From: OCS155 cluster bacterium AG-333-G23
Lineage (GTDB): Bacteria; Actinomycetota; Acidimicrobiia; Actinomarinales; Actinomarinaceae
Direction of reading: 5' to 3'
Assembly (NCBI GenBank): GCA_003282445.1
Contig: QBZE01000001.1
Span: forward strand, 248,001-312,000
DNA length: 64,000 nucleotides
Made by a program: the position numbers and the translations under genes. This document shows, piece by piece, positions 17,924 to 26,935 of this stretch (within the stretch, counting starts at the first letter, position 1; each line of letters opens with the position of its first letter). The notes under the pieces are model-generated. The model was not told where the DNA came from. It ran no database searches and saw only the letters and a list, made by a program, of their open reading frames with translations.

Positions 17924-18320
17924 TATTCAGATAACTGAAGATGAATTAGATAGTTTTACAAAAGATTATTTGTTAGATTTGGCAGTACCCTCAGTAGTTG
18001 GCTTCCAAGGTAGTTTGGGTGCTGGGAAAACAACAATTATAAAAAATATTATTAGAAACTTGGGTATCGAAGAAATAGTTACATCTCCTACTTTTAATAT
18101 TGTAAGGAGTTACAACAAAGAAGATTTAGATATCTATCACGTAGATCTTTATAGAATTTCCTCTATCCATGAATTCAATGACCTAGATTTACCGTTGTTT
18201 AAAGAAAATACTTTATTTTTTATTGAATGGTCTGACCTTCTTCCAACTGCTAATTTAGATAATTGGAGATTAATAAGGATAGAAGTGATTGATGAAAACA
18301 CAAGAAAGATTTCGTATTAA
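17916..18320 (+). CDS. tsaE: tRNA threonylcarbamoyladenosine biosynthesis ATPase TsaE
   Basis: TsaE is the ATPase that resets the TsaB-TsaD complex making t6A37 in ANN-decoding tRNAs. The 134-residue product carries the P-loop GSLGAGKTTIIKNI near residues 32-45, then TSPTFNIVRSY, YHVDLYRI and the FIEWSDLL segment typical of TsaE. The TTG start at 17916 lies 8 bases inside alr. Confidence 0.93.
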   Translation: MNDIQITEDELDSFTKDYLLDLAVPSVVGFQGSLGAGKTTIIKNIIRNLGIEEIVTSPTFNIVRSYNKEDLDIYHVDLYRISSIHEFNDLDLPLFKENTLFFIEWSDLLPTANLDNWRLIRIEVIDENTRKISY

Positions 18321-18322
18321 TA

Positions 18323-19027
18323 ATGTATAAATTATCTCTTTCGACGTCAGGTCAATATATTTCTGCAGCAATTTTTGAAGAAAAATTAGTAAGTAGTTCT
18401 ATATTTAAATCAGATAAAGGATCAACAAGTTTATTGTTAAATCAAATTGAGGAACTATTTAAGAAGACAGGAATCAAGAAAAAAGAGTTAGATGCTGTTT
18501 ATTTCGATAATGGCCCAGGCTACTACACCGGGTTAAGGATAGGGCTTGCAGTTTCACAAGGTATTTGTTCATCTTTAGGTATACCTATTATTCCAGTAAA
18601 TGGATTAGATGCGTTAGCGTTTGCTGCTCATACAAGCCATAGGAAGATATGCTCAATAATTGATATTAAAAGAAATGAGTTCGCATATTGTACTTATAAT
18701 CCCTTGCCGGGAGGTGTTGCGAAAGCAACAGAGCCAGAGGTTATTACATTAGATAATTTAGAAATAAAAATTTCTGAGGATTCAGATAAGAAGTTATTAG
18801 TTGGCAATTGGGATCTAATAGATAATAGAAAAATACTTAATGATAGCAACACAAAATTAGCGGACCCAAGATTTGTTACTGCTGAAAATATATTTAATGT
18901 GGGAGAAAGACTTTTTCAAAGTAATAAATATCCTGATTTTAATGAAATTCAAATTGAATATATGAGAGAGCCTGACGTTACACTTCCAAAAGAAAACCTA
19001 GTAAAGATGGTAAATTTTTATGATTAG
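18323..19027 (+). CDS. tsaB: tRNA threonylcarbamoyladenosine biosynthesis protein TsaB
   Basis: TsaB is the non-catalytic ASKHA-fold partner of TsaD. The 234-residue product has a degenerate N-terminal LSLSTSGQYISAAIF and the family hallmark FDNGPGYYTGLRIGLAVSQGI near residue 70, followed by PVNGLDALAFA. It follows tsaE by 2 bases and overlaps rimI by 8 bases. Confidence 0.92.
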   Translation: MYKLSLSTSGQYISAAIFEEKLVSSSIFKSDKGSTSLLLNQIEELFKKTGIKKKELDAVYFDNGPGYYTGLRIGLAVSQGICSSLGIPIIPVNGLDALAFAAHTSHRKICSIIDIKRNEFAYCTYNPLPGGVAKATEPEVITLDNLEIKISEDSDKKLLVGNWDLIDNRKILNDSNTKLADPRFVTAENIFNVGERLFQSNKYPDFNEIQIEYMREPDVTLPKENLVKMVNFYD

Positions 19028-19463
19028 TGAAATTATTGACTGCGATAATGAAACAGCCAGAAGTCTTGAAAACATAGAAAAATTAATTTTTGGGACTGCC
19101 TGGAATTATGAAATTATTCAAGAAAAGATTAAAAATAAAAAATTTAAATACTGGATTTACGAAGTTGAGAATTCGATAAAAGGATATCTGGGGATTCAGT
19201 TCTTAGAAGAAGAAATAGAGATTCTTGGAATTGGTGTAAATCAGGGATCAAGAAGAAAAAATATTGCGACAGAATTGATGGATGAGTTGATTGAATATTT
19301 TGAAAAGAGTGAATATAAAAAAATAATATTGGAAGTTAGAGAATCAAATACTGTTGCACAAAGGCTTTACAAAAAATACGGATTCAAAAAAATTTCTAAG
19401 AGAAAAAAATATTATGTTGATGAAGATGCAGAAGTATATCTAAGGGAAAAAATTTATGCTTGA
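19020..19463 (+). CDS. rimI: GNAT N-acetyltransferase, RimI-like
   Basis: The 147-residue protein has GNAT features: acetyl-CoA-binding GVNQGSRRKNIATELMDELI around residues 75-94 and the RESNTVAQRLYKKYGFKKI motif near residue 115. RimI acetylates the N-terminus of S18 in E. coli; the position between tsaB and tsaD is standard for this family, but the substrate here cannot be read from sequence. Confidence 0.85.
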   Translation: MISEIIDCDNETARSLENIEKLIFGTAWNYEIIQEKIKNKKFKYWIYEVENSIKGYLGIQFLEEEIEILGIGVNQGSRRKNIATELMDELIEYFEKSEYKKIILEVRESNTVAQRLYKKYGFKKISKRKKYYVDEDAEVYLREKIYA

Positions 19464-20457
19464 GGATAAAATAATATTAGGTTTCGAGACTAGTTGCGAT
19501 GAGACAGCTATAGCAATTATGAGAAATGATGAGCTATTAGTAAATAAGATATCTTCACAAATAGATTTGCATGAAAAATTTGGCGGTGTAGTTCCCGAAG
19601 TTGCATCAAGAGCTCATGCTGAAATGATTAGAAATTTATTGCATTCTGCCCTTAACGAAGGAGGAGTGGAGCTCTCAGAAGTGGATGTAGTTGCCTCAAC
19701 AGATGGTCCTGGGCTAGCTGGCAGTCTTGTTGTTGGCTATAATTTTGCAAAGTCAATTGCTTGGTCTTTGGAAAAGCCATTTTTGGGAGTAGACCATATG
19801 GTAGGACATCTAAGTGCTCCTCTAATAGAAAATCCATCTTTAAAACCACCTTTTTTATCATTACTAGTCTCTGGGGGACACACCCAGATTGTTTTAGTTG
19901 AAGAGTGGGGTAAATATAATCTAATAGGAACAACAATTGATGACGCTGCTGGGGAGGCCTTCGATAAACTTTCTAGGTATTGTGGCTTTGGATTTCCTGG
20001 TGGCCCAGCTATTCAAAAAATAGGAGACGGAGGCGATGAAACAAAAATTGACTTTCCTAGACCAAAGACTTCAAATAAATTTGACTATTCATTTTCTGGA
20101 TTAAAAACTGCAGCAATTTATTACCTACAAGGGCTACCAGATGATCAACCGATAAGTAAAAAAGATTTTGCTGCTTCTTATCAGGAAGCAATTGTAGATT
20201 CTTTAATGTCTATATTTGAAAAAGCTGTAAAAGAGACAAATGTATCTACTATCTCGGGTGGAGGTGGAGTAATGGCAAACTCAAGATTAAGAGAAAAATT
20301 AATGATTTTTGCTGAAAATGAAAATAAGGATTTATTATTACCCTCACCAAAATTATCTACTGATAATGCAGCAATGATTTGTATTGCAGCAAAAAATAAT
20401 TTAATAACTAATGATTTAGGGCTTGAAGACATTAGATTATCTTCAATAATAAGTTAA
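19456..20457 (+). CDS. tsaD: tRNA N6-adenosine threonylcarbamoyltransferase TsaD
   Basis: TsaD transfers the threonylcarbamoyl group to A37 of tRNA. The 333-residue ASKHA protein begins with GFETSCDETAIAI and has the metal-binding HMVGH near residue 114, followed by LLVSGGHTQIVLVE, DDAAGEAFDK and GGGGVMANSRLRE. Together with tsaE and tsaB upstream it provides three of the four t6A enzymes (tsaC is not in the window). Confidence 0.96.
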   Translation: MLEDKIILGFETSCDETAIAIMRNDELLVNKISSQIDLHEKFGGVVPEVASRAHAEMIRNLLHSALNEGGVELSEVDVVASTDGPGLAGSLVVGYNFAKSIAWSLEKPFLGVDHMVGHLSAPLIENPSLKPPFLSLLVSGGHTQIVLVEEWGKYNLIGTTIDDAAGEAFDKLSRYCGFGFPGGPAIQKIGDGGDETKIDFPRPKTSNKFDYSFSGLKTAAIYYLQGLPDDQPISKKDFAASYQEAIVDSLMSIFEKAVKETNVSTISGGGGVMANSRLREKLMIFAENENKDLLLPSPKLSTDNAAMICIAAKNNLITNDLGLEDIRLSSIIS

Positions 20458-20539
20458 CAATAATTAAAAAAAAATACGTATATAAACATAACAGTATTAA
20501 ATTCACAATGTAGAAAAAAAATTTTAGGAGGTAATGTTA

Positions 20540-20833
20540 ATGAATCTTCAACCACTCGGAGACAGGGTTGTTGTAAAACCTATGTCAGAAGAAGATATGA
20601 AGACTCCTTCAGGAATTATTATTCCTGATTCGGCACAAGAAAAGCCACAAGAAGGAGAAGTAGTTGCTGTAGGTCCTGGTGAGCCTAATGATAAAGGTGA
20701 AAAAATTAAACCAGATGTAAGTAAAGGCGACAAGGTTGTTTACTCAAAATATGGTGGAACAGAAATAAAAGTAGATGGCCAAGAGTATTTAATTTTATCA
20801 AGCAGGGATATTCTTGCAAAGCTAGGTAATTAA
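20540..20833 (+). CDS. groES: Co-chaperonin GroES
   Basis: GroES caps GroEL. The 97-residue product begins [15 protein letters not shown] and contains the mobile loop region [22 protein letters not shown] at 20540 is chosen because AGGAGG at 20526-20531 is 8 bases upstream; the ATG at 20534 would be only 2 bases from it. The 82-base upstream gap is A/T-rich and I see no clear CIRCE or HAIR operator in it. Confidence 0.96.
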   Translation: MNLQPLGDRVVVKPMSEEDMKTPSGIIIPDSAQEKPQEGEVVAVGPGEPNDKGEKIKPDVSKGDKVVYSKYGGTEIKVDGQEYLILSSRDILAKLGN

Positions 20834-22477
<1,644 letters not shown>

Positions 22478-22493
22478 ACGTTTCTTTATTTTT

Positions 22494-22526
22494 TAAAAAA
22501 AGGTGGACATTGTCCACCTTTTTTTT
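22494..22526 (+). terminator. Rho-independent terminator after groL
   Basis: GGTGGAC (22502-22508) and GTCCACC (22512-22518) form a 7-bp GC-rich stem with loop ATT, flanked by an A run upstream and eight T's downstream. It separates groESL from aroH. Confidence 0.92.
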
Positions 22527-22531
22527 ATAGT
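22526..22531 (+). promoter_or_regulatory. -10 box of a leaderless aroH transcript
   Basis: TATAGT ends 6 bases before the aroH ATG, so transcription should begin at or next to the start codon. No -35 consensus is visible; the upstream bases belong to the groL terminator. Confidence 0.55.
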
Positions 22532-22537
22532 AGAGAC

Positions 22538-22879
22538 ATGAATGCTATTCGAGGGGCAATTGCAACAGTTAAAAATAATAAAGAAGATATTATTGAATCT
22601 TCTAAGATTTTATTTTCTGAAATAATAGAAAAAAATACGTTAGATCCAAAAAAAATTGTTTCTATTGTATTTACTACTACACATGACTTAACAGAAGCTT
22701 TCCCTGCAAAAGCTGTAAGAGATATGGGTTATGAATATATTTCAGTAATTGATACTTTGGCTCCTAATATATCTACTGATTTAGAAGGATGTATACGAAT
22801 ATTAGTTACATATCAAGAAGATATAGATGCTAATCATGTTTATTTAAATGAAGCTAAAAATTTACGTCCTGATAGATAA
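22538..22879 (+). CDS. aroH: Chorismate mutase, AroH type
   Basis: AroH rearranges chorismate to prephenate. The 113-residue product matches the monofunctional trimeric class: RGAIATVKNNKEDI at the N-terminus, VFTTTHDLTEAFPAKAVRDMG in the middle with the catalytic Arg, and the C-terminal HVYLNEAKNLRPDR. No ribosome binding site precedes the ATG; a -10 box 6 bases upstream suggests a leaderless mRNA. It lies directly before the shikimate operon, supplying the one Phe/Tyr step that the operon lacks. Confidence 0.92.
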   Translation: MNAIRGAIATVKNNKEDIIESSKILFSEIIEKNTLDPKKIVSIVFTTTHDLTEAFPAKAVRDMGYEYISVIDTLAPNISTDLEGCIRILVTYQEDIDANHVYLNEAKNLRPDR

Positions 22880-22887
22880 AAAACTAT

Positions 22888-22914
22888 TTGCAAACTAGTT
22901 ATTCCTGCTAACAT
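22888..22914 (+). promoter_or_regulatory. Promoter of the aromatic operon leader
   Basis: TTGCAA (22888-22893) and an extended -10, TGC-TAACAT (22906-22914), are separated by 15 bases. Initiation near 22921 would put the 5' end at the ATG of the leader peptide. AACTA...TAGTT arms around TTTGCAAA (22882-22900) form a near-palindrome over the -35 box. Confidence 0.5.
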
Positions 22915-22921
22915 AAATTCA

Positions 22922-22966
22922 ATGAAATTAAACAACACATACTTTTACTTTAGTGAGCACATATAA
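22922..22966 (+). CDS. Leader peptide of the aromatic operon attenuator
   Basis: A 14-codon reading frame encodes MKLNNTYFYFSEHI and then TAA. Four consecutive codons are TAC TTT TAC TTT (Tyr-Phe-Tyr-Phe, 22940-22951), the end products of the downstream pathway. There is no good ribosome binding site, but the probable transcription start coincides with the ATG, so leaderless translation is likely. Stalling on the aromatic codons would cover ACTTTAG (22947-22953), the left arm of the 1:2 hairpin. The gene is too short for homology; the call rests on codon content and on the alternative RNA pairings around it. Confidence 0.8.
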   Translation: MKLNNTYFYFSEHI

Positions 22967-23016
22967 GTTGCCCTAAAGTTACGTTGTGTGAAATCGGGCA
23001 AAGGCCCGATTTTTTT
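22940..23016 (+). promoter_or_regulatory. Transcription attenuator (alternative hairpins)
   Basis: Three mutually exclusive pairings can be read. Hairpin 1:2 pairs ACTTTAG (22947-22953) with CTAAAGT (22973-22979). Antiterminator 2:3 pairs TTGCCC (22968-22973) with GGGCAA (22996-23001). Terminator 3:4 pairs 22991-22999 with 23004-23012. A ribosome stalled at Tyr/Phe codons disrupts 1:2, frees TTGCCC and blocks the terminator, so the operon is read when Phe or Tyr is scarce. This matches the classical trp/phe attenuation logic. Confidence 0.8.
22991..23016 (+). terminator. Attenuator terminator before aroF
   Basis: AAATCGGGC (22991-22999) and GCCCGATTT (23004-23012) form a perfect 9-bp stem with loop AAAG, followed by a T run to 23016. 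It lies only 4 bases before the AGGAGG of aroF, so it acts on the downstream operon and not on aroH alone. Confidence 0.9.
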
Positions 23017-23030
23017 ATTTAGGAGGAAGA

Positions 23031-24047
23031 TTGATAGTAGTAATGAAACAATCGGCAACTGAAGAAGATGTCGAAAGAATTAAGTCTAAAGCTGTTGAAC
23101 AGGGACATGAGCCTTTAGTTATTTATGGAGTAGAAAGGACAGTTGTAGCAGTCAGTGGAAAGGTAATTGAAGATAATAGAGCAATAATGCGTTTATTAGA
23201 TAATGTTCATGAAGTAATCCCAGTCGGAAGGCCTTATAAGCTTGCTAGCAGAAGCTTCAAAGAAGGAAATACAGAAGTTAAGATAAAAGACCTTGTAGTA
23301 GGAGGCAAAGAGTTAGCTTTTATTGCTGGACCCGATAGTGCCGAATACAGAGAGCAGACACTTGAAACAGCAGAAGGTGTAGTAGCTAGTGGTGGAAATG
23401 GACTCAGAGGGGGAGCATTTAAACCTAGGACATCTCCATATAGCTTTCAAGGCCTTGGAGAAGAGGGCTTAGTAATGTTAAAAGAAGCTGCAGACATTCA
23501 CAACCTCCCTCTATTTAGTGAAATAATGGACCTTCAACATTTAGAAATGATGGAAAAATATGTTGACGTATTGCAAATAGGTGCACGTAATATGCAGAAC
23601 TTTAAATTATTGGAAGCAGTTGGTGAGTCTCCTCTTCCTGTTCTTTTAAAGCGAGGCATGAGTGCAACTTTAGAAGAGCTACTGCTTGCTTCAGAATATA
23701 TTCTTGCTAGAGGAAATGAAAATGTGATGTTATGTGAAAGAGGAATTAGAACTTATGAGAATGCTACTAGGAATACATTTGATATAAATGCTATACCTTA
23801 TTTGAAAATGAATACACACCTTCCTGTTATTGCCGACCCTAGTCACGCAACAGGAGATCGTACACTTGTGGAATCAGTTGCCTTAGCAGCCATTGCAGCT
23901 GGAGCTGATGGACTATTAATAGAGATTCATCCAAGACCAGATGAAGCTCTATGCGACGGGCCACAGGCTTTGACTCCAGATGAGTTAAAAGTATTAAGTG
24001 GAAAAGTAAGCGAAATAGCAAAAGTAGTTGGGAGATCTTTAAACTAA
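23031..24047 (+). CDS. aroF: 3-deoxy-7-phosphoheptulonate (DAHP) synthase, AroF/Ibeta type
   Basis: DAHP synthase condenses PEP and erythrose-4-phosphate, the committed step of the shikimate pathway. The 338-residue protein has an N-terminal ferredoxin-like regulatory domain (about residues 1-70) and a KDO8P/DAHP TIM barrel, with GGAFKPRTSPYSFQG, DPSHATGDR and EIHPRPDEALCDGPQ. The usual metal-binding Cys in AGPCSxE is Asp here (AGPDSAE); the other metal ligands (His, Glu, Asp) are present. The TTG start at 23031 follows AGGAGG by 4 bases and gives MIVVMK, the family N-terminus. First gene of the attenuated operon. Confidence 0.94.
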   Translation: MIVVMKQSATEEDVERIKSKAVEQGHEPLVIYGVERTVVAVSGKVIEDNRAIMRLLDNVHEVIPVGRPYKLASRSFKEGNTEVKIKDLVVGGKELAFIAGPDSAEYREQTLETAEGVVASGGNGLRGGAFKPRTSPYSFQGLGEEGLVMLKEAADIHNLPLFSEIMDLQHLEMMEKYVDVLQIGARNMQNFKLLEAVGESPLPVLLKRGMSATLEELLLASEYILARGNENVMLCERGIRTYENATRNTFDINAIPYLKMNTHLPVIADPSHATGDRTLVESVALAAIAAGADGLLIEIHPRPDEALCDGPQALTPDELKVLSGKVSEIAKVVGRSLN

Positions 24048-24049
24048 CC

Positions 24050-24880
24050 ATGAAAAATGTTCGAATAATTGGACTAGGTTTAATGGGAACAAACCTTGGA
24101 ATAAACCTAATTAGTAAAGGTATTAAAGTTTATGGTGAAGATGTTAATGATTATGCCAATAATCGTGCCAGCAAGCTTGGAATAGATATAAATAAAACTG
24201 ATGAAGAGATAGATTTAACGATACTTGCAATGCCAGTAAACAAGATTATCTCTTATTTGAAAGAAAATAAAAAAATATCTAACACGAAAGCTTTATTGGA
24301 CATTGGAGGAACTAAACAAGAGATTTGTGACTTGATGGATCAATCAGAGATTCCATCAATTGGTGGCCATCCTATGTGTGGTTTAGCTGATAATAATTCT
24401 TGGGAACCGACGCCTGAAATTTATGAAAAAGCAACTTTTTTATTATGTGAAACAGAATCTACTTCTAAAGATTCAAAAACAATAATTAGTAATTTTTTAA
24501 AACTACTAAATGCTGAAGAGGTGTGGATAGATAGAGAAAGACATGATGAGATAATTTCAATAACAAGTCACATTCCTCATTTAATAAGCAGTGCTTTGGT
24601 AGGAATTGCTAAGGACGATTATCAAATTAATGAAATTATGGGCATGGCTGCAGGAGGATTTGACGGCGCAACTAGACTTACTAGAACAAATCCTGAGATG
24701 ATTATTGATATGTATGATACAAACTCAAAAAACATTAATAAGTTTCTAAAAGTTTTTCTTAAGGAAATATCTGAAATAATGGACCTTCAAGAGAGAAAAG
24801 AGTTAATAGATTATTTAAGTTCATCTGTTGAATGGAGAAGAGCTTTGTCAGAGAAATTTGGAGAAAGGCCACTAAGTTGA
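24050..24880 (+). CDS. tyrA: Prephenate dehydrogenase
   Basis: TyrA oxidatively decarboxylates prephenate toward tyrosine. The 276-residue protein has the Rossmann motif IIGLGLMGTNLGINL near the N-terminus, IGGHPMCGLADN around residue 104, and the helical dimerisation region with ITSHIPHLISSAL. No ACT or chorismate mutase domain is attached. It starts 2 bases after aroF; its TGA overlaps the aroA TTG start. Confidence 0.9.
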   Translation: MKNVRIIGLGLMGTNLGINLISKGIKVYGEDVNDYANNRASKLGIDINKTDEEIDLTILAMPVNKIISYLKENKKISNTKALLDIGGTKQEICDLMDQSEIPSIGGHPMCGLADNNSWEPTPEIYEKATFLLCETESTSKDSKTIISNFLKLLNAEEVWIDRERHDEIISITSHIPHLISSALVGIAKDDYQINEIMGMAAGGFDGATRLTRTNPEMIIDMYDTNSKNINKFLKVFLKEISEIMDLQERKELIDYLSSSVEWRRALSEKFGERPLS

Positions 24881-26154
24881 GTTCATTAAAAACTATTTCT
24901 GGAGAAGTTACTATCTTAGGGGATAAATCAATATCTCATAGGTGCATAATTCTAGGTTCTCTTGCAGAGGGTGAATCTTCTTTTGAGAATATTTTAATTT
25001 CAGGAGACACAGCTGCAACAATCGAAATTTTTCGATCATTAGGTGTCAAAATTGATTTAATTGATGAAAATATTATCAAAATATATGGTGTAGGCTTAAA
25101 TGGCTTAGATGAACCAAAACATGATCTAGATGCTAAAAGCTCGGGAACCACTGCAAGGTTATTAATTGGCTTGCTTTCAAGGCAAAACTTTTCTTCAACA
25201 ATGGTTGGGAGTAATCAGTTGATGAAAAGACCAATGGCTAGAGTGATAGATTTATTTACTGATAATGGAGCAAAAATTGATTCAGATAATGGAAAGTTAC
25301 CAATTACATTTACTCCATCATCTTATATATTTAGTAATTTAGATACGAAAGTTCCAAGCGCACAAGTTAAGAGCGCTGCGATTATTTCATCGTTATACAA
25401 TAATGAACCAACAATAATTAATGAAGAAACCCTAACTAGAGACCATACGGAAAGAATGTTATTAGAAATGGGTATTGAGTTAGTAAGGCTTGGAAACACA
25501 GTCACAATACCCCCAGTTTCAAAACTAAATCCTTTAAATATGAAAGTCCCTTCAGATATTTCATCTGCTGCATTTTTGATTTCTCTAGGAGTTTTAAAAG
25601 GAGAGAATCTGTTACTAAAGAATGTTTTAATTAATGAGAGAAGATTAGGTTTTGTAAAAGTTCTAAAAAGAATGAATGCAAATATTGAGATACTAAATAT
25701 CAAAGAAATAAGTAATGAATTAGTAGGAGATATAAAAGTATCCAAATCCGATCTTGTAGCCACAACAATTGAACCAAAAGAAATATCAGATATTATTGAT
25801 GAGATACCAATTTTAACCTTTATAGCAAGCCAAGCCGAAGGCAAAACAATACTTAAAGGTGCAAACGAGTTAAGAATTAAAGAATCCGATAGATTAGAAA
25901 ATATGAAGAATTTCATCCAAGGCTTAAAAGGTGAAATCATTATGTATGAAGATGGCTTTGCAATTAATGGAGTCCAAGATTTAGATCAGGGAAATGTAAT
26001 TACTGAAGACGATCATCGAGTTGCCATGACAGCCATAATTGCCAACATTGCTCTTGGAAAGAAAATATTACCTGATAACACCGATTGCATTAAAGATTCT
26101 TACCCAACTTTTTTTCTTGATATAGAGAGCATTGGAGGAATGATTAATGAGTAA
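24877..26154 (+). CDS. aroA: 3-phosphoshikimate 1-carboxyvinyltransferase (EPSP synthase)
   Basis: AroA joins PEP to shikimate-3-phosphate. The product has 425 residues from TTG 24877, which overlaps the tyrA stop (TTGA) and gives the family N-terminus SGEVTILGDKSISHRCIIL. Longer in-frame starts would lie deep inside tyrA. Other hallmarks are LDAKSSGTTARLLIGLL, VPSAQVKSAAIISSL, RIKESDRLENM and DDHRVAMTAIIANIAL. Confidence 0.95.
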   Translation: MSSLKTISGEVTILGDKSISHRCIILGSLAEGESSFENILISGDTAATIEIFRSLGVKIDLIDENIIKIYGVGLNGLDEPKHDLDAKSSGTTARLLIGLLSRQNFSSTMVGSNQLMKRPMARVIDLFTDNGAKIDSDNGKLPITFTPSSYIFSNLDTKVPSAQVKSAAIISSLYNNEPTIINEETLTRDHTERMLLEMGIELVRLGNTVTIPPVSKLNPLNMKVPSDISSAAFLISLGVLKGENLLLKNVLINERRLGFVKVLKRMNANIEILNIKEISNELVGDIKVSKSDLVATTIEPKEISDIIDEIPILTFIASQAEGKTILKGANELRIKESDRLENMKNFIQGLKGEIIMYEDGFAINGVQDLDQGNVITEDDHRVAMTAIIANIALGKKILPDNTDCIKDSYPTFFLDIESIGGMINE

Positions 26155-26935
26155 ATATGGAATCCTGGGTTGGCCACTAGAAAGAAGCTATTCGCCAGTA
26201 ATTCATGCTTTCTTATTAAAACATGCCTCCATTGAAGGTAAGTATGAGTTAATAAAAATGAATGAAATAAATAATAAAAATATAGATTCGATTAATAAAA
26301 GTTATTCTGGATATAACGTAACAATTCCTTATAAAGAAAAGATATTGGAGGTTTACGAGGGAGCCGAGCTTGATGTTCATGTTGAAAAAATTGGTTCTGT
26401 AAATACTGTAAATAATAAAGATGGAATAACTTCTTTTTACAATACAGATTATTTAGGTTTCTTAAATTTCCTCGAAATAATTAATTTTAATCCAGAGGGA
26501 AGAAAAATTATGATTTTAGGTGGCGGTGGAAGTTCAAAATCAATAAAGTATGCTCTTAATTTAGTAAAGAGTGAAGCAACAATAATAAGTAGAACAAACA
26601 AGGAAGAAGCAATTTCATATGAAGACCTCAACGAGAGAGCAGATGAAGTTGAAGTAATAATTAATACAACCCCTATTGGGATGCCTCCTTATGAAAATGA
26701 GACTTTAGATATTAATGTTGAAAATTTCAATAACCTCGAATTAGTTATGAATATTGGTTATGGGCAAAATAATAATTTTCTTACTTTATTTAATGACAAT
26801 ATCCAAAAATTTGACGGTTTGGGGATGTTAATTTGTCAGGCAATAGAATCATTTAATATTTGGACTTCATCAGAGCTAACAGTTACTAGTATTTATGATG
26901 AAGTTTTTAAAGAATTGGAAAAACAACATGATTAG
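26147..26935 (+). CDS. aroE: Shikimate dehydrogenase
   Basis: AroE reduces 3-dehydroshikimate with NADPH. The 262-residue protein shows the substrate-binding SYSPVIHAFLL, the catalytic Lys in YNVTIPYKEKILE near residue 65, the nucleotide loop ILGGGGSSKSI, and NTTPIGMPPYE. It overlaps aroA by 8 bases and aroC by 8 bases. Confidence 0.94.
   Translation: MSKYGILGWPLERSYSPVIHAFLLKHASIEGKYELIKMNEINNKNIDSINKSYSGYNVTIPYKEKILEVYEGAELDVHVEKIGSVNTVNNKDGITSFYNTDYLGFLNFLEIINFNPEGRKIMILGGGGSSKSIKYALNLVKSEATIISRTNKEEAISYEDLNERADEVEVIINTTPIGMPPYENETLDINVENFNNLELVMNIGYGQNNNFLTLFNDNIQKFDGLGMLICQAIESFNIWTSSELTVTSIYDEVFKELEKQHD

Noticed and set aside
20458-20539. Expected CIRCE (HrcA) or HAIR (HspR) operator before groES
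   Set aside because: I looked for TTAGCACTC-type or CTTGAGT-type repeats and see neither; only A/T-rich sequence and the AGGAGG site.
25323-25940. A 205-codon open frame on the minus strand inside aroA
   Set aside because: It is antisense to a clear EPSP synthase with intact motifs, its product has no recognisable domain, and A/T-rich codon use readily leaves such shadow frames open.
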